A stretch of 64,000 bases of DNA from an uncultured Porphyromonadaceae bacterium (lineage in GTDB: Bacteria; Bacteroidota; Bacteroidia; Bacteroidales; Muribaculaceae). Below the pieces are notes generated by a model. That model was given only the letters and a program-made list of their open reading frames with translations. It searched no databases and had not been told where the DNA came from. The translations under genes were made by a program, and so were the position numbers. Where the stretch lies: NCBI GenBank assembly GCA_900540625.1, contig UQGP01000003.1, positions 57,763 through 121,762 of the forward strand. Reading direction: 5' to 3'. Position 1 is the stretch's first letter; the number at the start of each line of letters is the position of its first letter. Positions 45,473 to 53,011 of the stretch are shown here, piece by piece.

Positions 45473-45599
45473 CCGATGCAACACGAGCAAGCCTATTCGG
45501 CAGCCCTCCCGGACACTCGAACAGGCGCCCAATAGCGACATCATCAAAACAATATACGTCAAAAACCAACTTACTCATCCATATACCACACCTAAGGCT

Positions 45600-47810
45600 A
45601 TGATACAGACAGTAGTGAAACGCGACGGCCGCGTCGTAGGCTATAACGAAGAAAAGATTAAGGCTGCCATCCGAAAGGCAATGCTCCAAACGCCGTTAGG
45701 CGAAGACGAGGCTCTCATCCAAAAGATTGCCGACCGCATCGGCACTACCGGCAACGAGCGTATGACTGTCGAAGAAATACAAGACCGTGTCGAACTTGAA
45801 CTCATGGCATCGCCGCGCAAGGAAGTCGCAAAGAAATATATTGCATATCGCGACCAACGCAGCATCGCCCGTCGCGCCAAGACACGCGAGATGTTCCTCG
45901 AAATCATTGAGGCCAAGAATACCGACATAACGCGCGAAAACGCCAATATGAACACCGATTCGCCTGCCGGAATGATGATGAAATTCGCCTCCGAGACCAC
46001 CAAACCGTTTGTAGACGATTATCTTCTGACACCCGAGGCGCGTCAAGCCGTACGCCAAGGTTACCTTCATATCCACGATAAGGATTATTACCCCACCAAG
46101 AGTCTCACTTGCGTACAACACCCGTTGGACAAAATTCTGCGCAACGGATTCATCGCAGGACACGGCGAGTCACGCCCCGCAAAGCGCATCGAGACAGCCA
46201 GTGTCATCGCCTGCATATCCCTCGAAACGGCACAAAACGAGATGCATGGCGGACAAGCCATCCCGGCATTCGACTTCTATTTGGCTCCGTACGTGTTGGC
46301 TTCGTATCGCGAAGAATTGCGTAGCCTCTCCGAACTTTACGGAAAGGACCTTACATACCTTGCAGACCAAAAAGTTGACGAATACCTACACCGTTCACTC
46401 GATGGTATCGATGACCCCACAGAGCGCGCACGCCAGCATGCCATCAACCGCACCGTCAGCCGTGTACACCAAGCAATGGAAGCGTTTATCCACAACATGA
46501 ATACAATACATTCGCGCGGCGGCAATCAGGTAGTATTCTCTTCCATCAACTACGGCACCGATACTTCGGCCGAAGGGCGCTGCATCATCCGCGAATTGCT
46601 CCATTCGACATACGAAGGCGTAGGCAACGGAGCCACAGCCATATTCCCTATCCAGATTTGGAAGAAAAAACGCGGAGTCAATTACCTCCCCGAAGACCCG
46701 AACTACGACCTGTACAAACTTGCCTGCAAGGTTACGGCTCGTCGCTTCTTCCCCAACTTCGTCAACCTTGACGCCACTTTCAACTTCCACGAAAAATGGC
46801 GCGCCGACGATCCCGAACGCTACAAATACGAGATAGCGACAATGGGCTGCCGTACCCGAGTATTCGAAGACCGCTTCGGCGAAAAGACATCCATAGGCCG
46901 CGGCAACCTCAGCTTCTCCACCATCAATATCGTACGCATTGCTATCGAATGTATGCCCATACAAGATCAGCAGGAACGCATCGACAAGTTCTTCTCACGT
47001 CTGGACGAAGTACTCGACATCACAGCTCGCCAACTCTGCCACCGCTACGAATTCCAAAAGACCGCATTGGCCAAGCAATTCCCGCTTGTAATGTCGCGCC
47101 TTTGGGTAGGCTCCGAAAAATTACGTCCCACGGACACCGTCGAATCCGTTATCAACCACGGAACCCTCGGCATCGGATTCATCGGTTTGGCCGAATGTCT
47201 TGTCGCACTCACCGGACACCATCACGGCGAAAATGAGGAATCTCAAAAACTGGGTCTGCGTATCATATCGCATATGCGAAGCCGCGCCAATGAGTACAGC
47301 GAAAAGTATCAGCACAACTTCTCGATACTCGCCACCCCGGCCGAAGGCCTGTCCGGCAAGTTCACCGCCAAAGACCGCAAAACCTTCGGCATCATCCCCG
47401 GAATTACTGATAAGATCTATTACACAAACTCCAACCACGTTCCGGTATACTACCACTGCTCGCCGCGCCACAAGGCCGAGGTCGAGGCACCGTACCACGA
47501 ACTGACACGCGGCGGACACATATTCTATGTCGAGATTGACGGCGACGCCACCCACAACCCCAAAGCCATAGCCGACATCGTAGACCTTATGGACAAAAAC
47601 AATATGGGCTATTGTAGCGTCAACCACAACCGTAACCGCTGTATGGACTGCGGTTACGAAGACGCCACCGACAACCTCGACACATGCCCCAAATGCGGCA
47701 GTCACGCTATAGACAAATTGCAGCGCATCACCGGCTACCTCGTAGGTACCACCGACCGCTGGAACAACGCAAAATTGGCAGAACTTAACGACCGCGTCGT
47801 ACACAAATGA
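45600..47810 (+). CDS. nrdD: Anaerobic ribonucleoside-triphosphate reductase
   Basis: Class III glycyl-radical reductase making dNTPs without oxygen. Starting at the ATG at 45600 (MIQTVVKRDGR) gives 736 residues. The longer frame starts before the expected transcript. An ATP-cone is N-terminal (about 1-95), then comes the catalytic barrel with GGNQVVFSSINYGTDTS. Four cysteines (C681, C684, C696, C699) bind structural zinc near the C-terminus. The glycyl radical is G712 in RITGYLVG. It overlaps nrdG by 4 bp (ATGA). Confidence 0.96.
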   Translation: MIQTVVKRDGRVVGYNEEKIKAAIRKAMLQTPLGEDEALIQKIADRIGTTGNERMTVEEIQDRVELELMASPRKEVAKKYIAYRDQRSIARRAKTREMFLEIIEAKNTDITRENANMNTDSPAGMMMKFASETTKPFVDDYLLTPEARQAVRQGYLHIHDKDYYPTKSLTCVQHPLDKILRNGFIAGHGESRPAKRIETASVIACISLETAQNEMHGGQAIPAFDFYLAPYVLASYREELRSLSELYGKDLTYLADQKVDEYLHRSLDGIDDPTERARQHAINRTVSRVHQAMEAFIHNMNTIHSRGGNQVVFSSINYGTDTSAEGRCIIRELLHSTYEGVGNGATAIFPIQIWKKKRGVNYLPEDPNYDLYKLACKVTARRFFPNFVNLDATFNFHEKWRADDPERYKYEIATMGCRTRVFEDRFGEKTSIGRGNLSFSTINIVRIAIECMPIQDQQERIDKFFSRLDEVLDITARQLCHRYEFQKTALAKQFPLVMSRLWVGSEKLRPTDTVESVINHGTLGIGFIGLAECLVALTGHHHGENEESQKLGLRIISHMRSRANEYSEKYQHNFSILATPAEGLSGKFTAKDRKTFGIIPGITDKIYYTNSNHVPVYYHCSPRHKAEVEAPYHELTRGGHIFYVEIDGDATHNPKAIADIVDLMDKNNMGYCSVNHNRNRCMDCGYEDATDNLDTCPKCGSHAIDKLQRITGYLVGTTDRWNNAKLAELNDRVVHK

Positions 47811-48361
47811 TGGAGCAATCGGTTGACAATTCCGAATCTCAGCCCGAAGAGTGCACGCAGCCTAACGGACAGCCTACGCTCCGTGTGATGGACATCGTTG
47901 CGGGAACAAGTGTGGATGGTCCCGGCCTGCGCACCTCGATATACCTTGCCGGATGCACCCACCACTGCCCCGAATGTCATAATCCACAGACTTGGGCACC
48001 GGATGCCGGGCACCCGATGAGTGTCGATGAAATTGTACACGAAGTCGATCGACACGGTTTCGACGTCACCCTCACCGGAGGCGACCCTATGTACAATGCC
48101 GCAGCCGTTATCCCACTGGCACGTCGATTACGCGAAGCCGGATACAGATTATGGTGTTATACGGGATATCATTACGAACAGGTATGCAACGACCCCGTAC
48201 GCGCCAAACTATTGGAATATATCGATGTATTGGTAGACGGCCCGTACGTACATGCCCGACGAGACATCTCGCTGCTATTCCGTGGCTCGGACAATCAACG
48301 GCTTATCGATTGTAGGCGCTCAACACCTGACCACATCGTCTTATGGTCATCAGACTTTTAG
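47807..48361 (+). CDS. nrdG: Anaerobic ribonucleotide reductase activating enzyme
   Basis: Radical SAM enzyme that installs the glycyl radical on NrdD. The iron-sulfur motif is C50-x3-C54-x2-C57 (GCTHHCPECHNP), followed by VTLTGGDPM, the GGE-like SAM motif with D in place of E (common in NrdG). The 184-residue protein has an extra N-terminal stretch of about 24 acidic and polar residues. The start codon overlaps the nrdD stop, so translation is probably coupled. Confidence 0.95.
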   Translation: MMEQSVDNSESQPEECTQPNGQPTLRVMDIVAGTSVDGPGLRTSIYLAGCTHHCPECHNPQTWAPDAGHPMSVDEIVHEVDRHGFDVTLTGGDPMYNAAAVIPLARRLREAGYRLWCYTGYHYEQVCNDPVRAKLLEYIDVLVDGPYVHARRDISLLFRGSDNQRLIDCRRSTPDHIVLWSSDF

Positions 48362-48427
48362 GACAAGCACTATAGCGTCTAACAGATTGACTCCGGATGC
48401 AGGGCCTCGGTTCAAAACCATGACGAT

Positions 48428-48522
48428 GGATAATCCGGACGACGAAAGATGCAGTTTCGCAAATCGGCTAATATCGGCCGTGGTTGCGGAGCGGCATCTT
48501 TCGCATTTTTAGTCGATTATCC
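48428..48522 (+). terminator. Nested long hairpin after nrdG
   Basis: An inner stem CGAAAGATGC (48443-48452) pairs with GCATCTTTCG (48494-48503) and is followed by CATTTTTAG. Inside it CGCAA pairs with TTGCG. An outer stem GGATAATC (48428-48435) pairs with GATTATCC (48515-48522) and encloses the U tract. The inner stem can act as a terminator, whereas the outer one would sequester it. Confidence 0.65.
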
Positions 48523-48574
48523 GGCCTAATCGCTTTTTTACATTATTTAACATCAAAATCTGTGGATTAGGTGT

Positions 48575-48582
48575 TATGTTTG
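48575..48582 (+). promoter_or_regulatory. Candidate -7 box for the ECF sigma operon
   Basis: TATGTTTG, exact TAnnTTTG match, 38 bp before the sigma factor start. No TTTG at the right distance upstream. Confidence 0.45.
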
Positions 48583-48620
48583 GCCTCTGACAAACGTCTT
48601 ATATACAAAAGCCGCAACAA

Positions 48621-49127
48621 ATGGAACAAGACGCAAAGACATCGACATTCATCAGCCTCCGCAGCCGCCTTCACGCTTCGGCGCAACGGTTGTTAGCTAA
48701 TGCAGACGATGTCAACGATGCACTCCAGGAGTTGTTTGTACGCGTATGGCAAAATAAGAGTACTGCCGATAACGAGGAGCAGAGGCAAGCATTTATGTAT
48801 ATCACCTTGCGTAATATATGTATAGATATGCTTCGCCGCCGTCGCCACGCCGAAGATATAGACACCTCGGCAGAAGCACAAGCTGCGACAAACAATGTTG
48901 CATCGCGCATCGATGCCGCCGACCGCATAGACGACCTGCGAATCCGCATACGGCAATGTATGTCCGGGATTGTCCTGCGCGTGTTCGAAATGTATGCATT
49001 TAACGAGATGGACTACACCGAAATATCCTCCGAGTTGGGCATATCCATCGATGTGGCGCGTAGCTATATGTGCCGTGCACGCAAGATTGTACGCACCCAA
49101 TGTCGCGAAGCACTCAAAAAATTATAA
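48621..49127 (+). CDS. ECF-type RNA polymerase sigma factor
   Basis: 168 residues. Region 2 is recognisable as ADDVNDALQELFVRVWQNKS and FMYITLRNICIDMLRRRR. Region 4 is the helix-turn-helix DYTEISSELGISIDVARSYMCRARK. No region 3 is present, as in ECF sigma factors. A membrane protein and a secreted protein follow directly (11- and 21-bp gaps), and the former is the probable anti-sigma partner. Confidence 0.9.
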   Translation: MEQDAKTSTFISLRSRLHASAQRLLANADDVNDALQELFVRVWQNKSTADNEEQRQAFMYITLRNICIDMLRRRRHAEDIDTSAEAQAATNNVASRIDAADRIDDLRIRIRQCMSGIVLRVFEMYAFNEMDYTEISSELGISIDVARSYMCRARKIVRTQCREALKKL

Positions 49128-49138
49128 AAACAAACAAT

Positions 49139-49723
49139 ATGGACAGTAAAGACAATATGACAATAGAACAGCTTGAAAGACTGGCCCAAGCATACTTCGA
49201 CTGCGAGCTCAACCGCCGTGAGGAGGAAGATCTCAAAGCGGTACTGCTTTTCGCCGAGGCGCACTCGCCACTCATCGACGAGTGCCGCCTGGCGATGGGC
49301 CTCGAAAGCATAGCCGCACGGCCACAAGCACATGTCGCGACCGTACATCGTCGATTCAAATTCCGTAAATGGATTGCTGCAGCTGCATGTCTCACCGCAG
49401 TCGCTGTTACGGGAATCGTAATGATGACGACAGCCGGGAAGCTGCAGGATAGTTCGGAGACTGTCATAACCGTATACGCAAACGGCAAGCGAATCACTGA
49501 CAGCGACCAAGCACACGACATTGCCATGTCCAAGTACAACGAATGTATCGCATTGGCAAAAAAACTCGAGAAAGATGCCGATATGCGTATCAAACACGTC
49601 GATGAGCTACAACAATCGACTTCGGAGATATACCTGCGTGCCACACATCTACAAACACAATCTGCCGCTACCGAGGCCTCTATTGTCGATCGTTTAAACA
49701 AATATACTTCGTCTAACAACTAA
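49139..49723 (+). CDS. Single-pass membrane protein, probable anti-sigma factor
   Basis: From the ATG at 49139 (MDSKDNMTIEQLERL) it has 194 residues. The acidic and basic cytoplasmic domain (1-75) contains a short YFDCELNRREEEDL segment as in Bacteroidetes anti-sigma-like proteins. One transmembrane helix is at about 76-97 (WIAAAACLTAVAVTGIVMM). The periplasmic part is helical and Gln/Ser-rich. It is 11 bp after the sigma gene. A longer frame (from 49070) would overlap the sigma gene by 57 bp and is rejected. Confidence 0.7.
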   Translation: MDSKDNMTIEQLERLAQAYFDCELNRREEEDLKAVLLFAEAHSPLIDECRLAMGLESIAARPQAHVATVHRRFKFRKWIAAAACLTAVAVTGIVMMTTAGKLQDSSETVITVYANGKRITDSDQAHDIAMSKYNECIALAKKLEKDADMRIKHVDELQQSTSEIYLRATHLQTQSAATEASIVDRLNKYTSSNN

Positions 49724-49744
49724 CCACACAAATACATAACTGAT

Positions 49745-50116
49745 ATGAAACGCCTATTACTAATCCTCCTCACCATCTTGTGCACCACAGCATGCTGGGC
49801 CAATGGGCTCGCTACGGAAAGCCTTTTCTGCGAAAGCACCTACAAAAACAAAGCCGTGAGTGTATCCATAATCACAAAAAAGAACTCCGTATTTCGCAGC
49901 ATCAGCGTAAGGGGCGATGCATCTCTCGTCTCCAAGATTGAGAGCGCCGTCAAGAAAGACCGTGCCAAGGCAGCAAGTACCACCGAGAGTTACAGCAATG
50001 GCGGCGAAACTTACGACCTGATTTTCAACGTCAACGGTGTCACCGTTATCTTCACCAAGCGGGGCGACAACCGTGCCGAGCTTTCTCTGTCCGGAAAGCC
50101 TGATTCTTCCGATTGA
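49745..50116 (+). CDS. Secreted small protein, DUF6108-like
   Basis: 123 residues with a signal peptide ending at CWANG. The mature part (GLATESLFCESTYKNKAVSVSIITK, then a SISVRGDASLVSKIESAVKKD segment) resembles DUF6108 proteins as I recall them (GLAVDSLFxxxYRxxxxVxVxV then LTLSGDxxxxxxIExLV), but I am not certain. It is the third gene of the sigma operon, 21 bp after the anti-sigma-like gene, so it may take part in envelope signalling. A terminator follows. Confidence 0.65.
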   Translation: MKRLLLILLTILCTTACWANGLATESLFCESTYKNKAVSVSIITKKNSVFRSISVRGDASLVSKIESAVKKDRAKAASTTESYSNGGETYDLIFNVNGVTVIFTKRGDNRAELSLSGKPDSSD

Positions 50117-50139
50117 CCGAATTTATGCCAACTCCTACC

Positions 50140-50180
50140 AATGGGCTGTATCAAGATAGGCACAGCCCATTCTTATTTTA
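50140..50180 (+). terminator. Terminator of the ECF sigma operon
   Basis: AATGGGCTGT (50140-50149) pairs perfectly with ACAGCCCATT (50162-50171), followed by CTTATTTTA. Confidence 0.8.
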
Positions 50181-50432
50181 ATGTCCCGGAATGGAATAAT
50201 CGGTGCGTCAAAACAGGTTCAGTCTGACTATATTCTTTTGCCTGAATTCTCCACATAATGACAAAAACACATCACTATTCGATGTCAGTCAGATAATACG
50301 CCACATACATTTTAGCCAAACAAACACAACAAAATAAAATTTTATAAAAAAAAATAAGCCGGTCAATTAATTGTATATCAATAATATACTAACAATATAC
50401 ACAGTTATTAGACTGAATCTGAAAAATAATGG
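50181..50432. other. AT-rich stretch upstream of the peptide locus
   Basis: No gene is visible. From about 50325 the sequence becomes strongly AT-rich with A runs and repeated TATAT elements (TGTATAT at 50372-50378, ATATACA at 50395-50401, inverted). This differs from the neighbouring genes and may be regulatory or a mark of acquired DNA. Confidence 0.45.
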
Positions 50433-50463
50433 TTTGTATATTCAATAATTATTTTTAACTTTG
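50433..50463 (+). promoter_or_regulatory. Consensus promoter of the peptide-export locus
   Basis: TTTG (50433-50436), 19-bp spacer, TAACTTTG (50456-50463). This is a perfect match to the Bacteroidales consensus. The start site would be near 50470, 40 bp before the leader ATG, and it excludes the longer frame that begins with TTG inside the -7 box (50461). Confidence 0.8.
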
Positions 50464-50510
50464 CGAGTATTGACAACAACACCTCAAAACACAAAAAAAC
50501 GATATAGCCT

Positions 50511-50621
50511 ATGGGACAGATTATATTCACTGAGTTCGAACTCCAGGTGCTCGAAACCGCCAAAATCCTCGGCGGTAAGGGGGAATGTCACTACCCAAAA
50601 CCAATGCAACAACTCTGCTGA
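50511..50621 (+). CDS. Double-glycine leader peptide (reading frame as sequenced)
   Basis: A 36-codon frame, too short for most gene finders. Residues 1-22 read MGQIIFTEFELQVLETAKIL followed by G21-G22, then KG. Acidic residues, hydrophobic positions at -4, -7 and -12 from the GG, and a Bacteroidetes-like length fit a GG leader cut by C39 peptidases. After G24 the frame continues ECHYPKPMQQLC and stops at TGA 50619-50621. It lies 40 nt from a consensus promoter start and heads the locus containing a C39-peptidase ABC transporter. Either the short peptide is itself the product or the frame is broken by the G run (see the following entry). Confidence 0.6.
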   Translation: MGQIIFTEFELQVLETAKILGGKGECHYPKPMQQLC

Positions 50622-50736
50622 TGGATGCGGAGCGGGAAGCCTCCAAAACCAGTGTAGCAATAGTGCCCAGTGTATGTGCTATATAACGCAAAACTGCGAG
50701 ACACAAGAACGTTGCCTTCAGGTTAGTTGTCTCTAA
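50511..50736 (+). pseudogene. Candidate frameshifted Cys-rich GG-leader peptide precursor
   Basis: A run of five G (50579-50583) follows the GG codons. If one G is skipped, translation passes from GGKG into an open frame of 50 codons (50584-50733, stop 50734-50736). It begins NVTTQNQC and contains eight cysteines with three QNQC/TQNC-like units (NQC, NQC and QNC). Without the shift this frame has no usable start, because its only upstream start overlaps the promoter -7 box. The fused product would be 74 residues: a 22-residue leader, then a Cys-, Gln- and Asn-rich core, typical of exported bacteriocin or RiPP-type peptides. A real frameshift, phase variation at the G run, or a sequencing error are all possible. 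Confidence 0.5.
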
Positions 50737-50759
50737 CTTTCACTTCAATCCTCTGTGCC

Positions 50760-50864
50760 ATGAAGCGAAGTGACTACAACTACGTGATATACACAGACCA
50801 ATTCGGATATTGGTTCGAAGTATTTGAAAAAAACATTGTTGAACTACTTAACTCATCTACATGA
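50760..50864 (+). CDS. 34-codon frame overlapping the outer-membrane protein gene
   Basis: The peptide starts MKRSDYNYVIYTDQFG and continues with an aromatic, acidic helix-like YWFEVFEKNIVELL. No GG motif and no cysteine. Its TGA (50862-50864) overlaps the next ATG (50861) in an ATGA arrangement, the usual mark of translational coupling. It is too short for confident calling; it could be a second small peptide, a chaperone-like helper, or a coupling leader. I recognise no family. Confidence 0.45.
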   Translation: MKRSDYNYVIYTDQFGYWFEVFEKNIVELLNSST

Positions 50865-52981
50865 AGAAACCGAATAAACCTACTCTATGTGCCGCCATTG
50901 CTCTTGCCATGGCAGGAAATGCGGTTTTTGCGTCCGAACCTTCGAACAGCACAACCGCCGCAAACGACACCACGGGGGTCATAAGCCTCAATGAAGTGGA
51001 AGTCGTTGCCGAAAGGGTGATTCATAAAGGCGACCACGAAGTACTGCTGCTGTCTGATGAAAACCGCACTTTCGGCACCAATGCGTTGGACGCCATATCA
51101 TCACTTGTATACTTTAATACTTCGCTGAACGGACGTACACTTACAAACGATCTCAACCAAAGCGTGTATATCCTAATCAATGGTGTCCCGGCAGACGGAG
51201 ACAGGTTGCGCACATACAAAGGTGATGACATAAAAAAAGTCGAGTATTACGCCATAGCTCCACCTAAGTACACTATATTCACCTTCGGCCCTATCGTAAA
51301 CGTTATCACCAAAAAGAAACACAATCGGCAATACGATGGATACTTCAATACGTCCAATGCCGTAGCCACCGGGTTTGGTTTCAATCAGGGCGTCTTCACA
51401 TATACAGACTCCCTGAACATGGTGAAAGCCGGATACTGGGTTAGTTATCGTAATATCGGGAACATAGGCGAGCACTCCGAATACAATTATGACAAACTCG
51501 GGCGAAGCACGGCGTACGACACCAAGCGACGGTATGAGGGCGCGAAGCACAACATTTCAGCCGAGTACCAACGCTATCAGGGCAACCACCTATTCAACGT
51601 GTCTGTCGTGGGAGTAATCAATCCCGGAGAACAAAATAGCTCCGGAACTTCGCTATTGACCGAAGGCACACAGGCATATACAGGGACAAGTCAGTCGCAC
51701 CTGAAATCGCGAGCCAACTCGATAAATACATCAATATATTATGGCCTCACAAAAGGACGGACGTCTTTTGCGGTTTCCGCTAATGGCGCTTTCGGCAAAT
51801 CGTATTCGGATGCATGGTCTAAGGCGGTTATGCCTGAACCATACAGTCAATACAGCTACGATAACAATAGTCGATTAGACAATACTTCATATACATTCAA
51901 TTCTTATGCCCTTGTCACAACCCCATGGCTGGGTGGCAATTTTTCGACTGTGGCGGCGTATAATTACTCTCAAATAAAGCAGGAATATTCAGGGAATACC
52001 GTTACTCCACATACGCACGATGTTTTCATAAACACGGCTATGTCGTGGAATTTCAATAACGAGCTTTACGTCTTTGAGACACTCGGAGCATCAGTATACA
52101 GTGAGTATAACGGCACGCAAACACGCACAGTATTCTCACCGCGACTGTTCTTTTCTATTAATTGGTGGCCGAAATCAGTTAAAGGTTTTAATTCACGACT
52201 CGATTTTGTCACTACGAAAAATAAATCTACTTTAAGTAGTCTGAGCAAAAGCTTCACCTATAAAGACAACTGGTTTATATTCACAGGCAATCCAGAGCTA
52301 AAAGGTTACTGGACATCAAGTGGAACACTTCTAACGTCTTACAGATTTGGCGATTCTGGAAATAAGATAACAGCCAGTTATTCACTATCTTATTCCGACA
52401 ACCCGTTTATAAATACACTGGAGTATGACAACGGAATGGTCATAGCCAAGCAATATGAAATGTCTTACCGCTGTTATCATTCCCTGACCATCAAAGGCTC
52501 ATGGTTTCCATTTAAGTGGTTAGAACTCGCACCTTACATAGAATATGACGCGGAAAAATACTCAACACTGGCACAACGCTACAACCATAAGCATTTCCGA
52601 TTCGGTGGCTCTGTAATATTGCGCCACAAGGCATTAACTCTGACACTTGCAGCCAATTCATCCGGTAGGACTTGGGCCGGAGACTTCACTGACCGGCATA
52701 GCGCACAATATGCCGCCGTAGTTCAATACAAATGGCGCAACTGGGCCTTCGGTGCTCAATGGCATTACTTCGGTCATAACGATTACGAAAGCGGAAGTAT
52801 TCCCGGATTTAATTATATCATAAGCTCGGAATACACAAAGCTGCATAATCTGGTGCAGTTAGACGCAATATATTACTTCTCGATAGGACGTTCACGCAAA
52901 CATGCCGGCAAGATGCTGTCCAATGGAGAAGGTGTCGATAGCGGACTCAACTCCTACAACAAAGGCAAGATCAGTCAATAA
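50861..52981 (+). CDS. TonB-receptor-like outer-membrane barrel protein of the peptide locus
   Basis: 706 residues. The signal peptide ends at NAVFAS. Residues about 40-160 form a plug domain (ISLNEVEVVAERV, then DAISSLVYFNTSLNG, then NQSVYILINGVP, VEYYAIAPPKYT and VINVITKKK). The rest is a barrel of amphipathic strands rich in Tyr, Ser and Asn. It is closer to the plug-plus-barrel OMP family (PF14905-like) than to SusC, and lacks the CarboxypepD_reg domain. Next to a C39 ABC transporter such a protein may be the outer-membrane step of peptide export, or an immunity or uptake receptor. A 30-bp gap separates it from the transporter gene. Confidence 0.8.
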   Translation: MKKPNKPTLCAAIALAMAGNAVFASEPSNSTTAANDTTGVISLNEVEVVAERVIHKGDHEVLLLSDENRTFGTNALDAISSLVYFNTSLNGRTLTNDLNQSVYILINGVPADGDRLRTYKGDDIKKVEYYAIAPPKYTIFTFGPIVNVITKKKHNRQYDGYFNTSNAVATGFGFNQGVFTYTDSLNMVKAGYWVSYRNIGNIGEHSEYNYDKLGRSTAYDTKRRYEGAKHNISAEYQRYQGNHLFNVSVVGVINPGEQNSSGTSLLTEGTQAYTGTSQSHLKSRANSINTSIYYGLTKGRTSFAVSANGAFGKSYSDAWSKAVMPEPYSQYSYDNNSRLDNTSYTFNSYALVTTPWLGGNFSTVAAYNYSQIKQEYSGNTVTPHTHDVFINTAMSWNFNNELYVFETLGASVYSEYNGTQTRTVFSPRLFFSINWWPKSVKGFNSRLDFVTTKNKSTLSSLSKSFTYKDNWFIFTGNPELKGYWTSSGTLLTSYRFGDSGNKITASYSLSYSDNPFINTLEYDNGMVIAKQYEMSYRCYHSLTIKGSWFPFKWLELAPYIEYDAEKYSTLAQRYNHKHFRFGGSVILRHKALTLTLAANSSGRTWAGDFTDRHSAQYAAVVQYKWRNWAFGAQWHYFGHNDYESGSIPGFNYIISSEYTKLHNLVQLDAIYYFSIGRSRKHAGKMLSNGEGVDSGLNSYNKGKISQ

Positions 52982-53011
52982 TCCGGGCCATACAGGATTA
53001 AGCCTCACGAG

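Noticed and set aside
45459..45599. N-terminal extension of nrdD
   Set aside because: It begins upstream of the promoter's -7 box, and the 47 added residues do not resemble the ATP-cone start. The ATG at 45600 gives the family N-terminus.
50461..50736. A 91-residue frame starting with TTG and covering the Cys-rich tail as one gene
   Set aside because: Its TTG start lies inside the -7 box of a consensus promoter, upstream of the predicted transcript, and the first 40 residues look non-coding. Only the tail (from 50584) is likely meaningful, in another frame from the leader.
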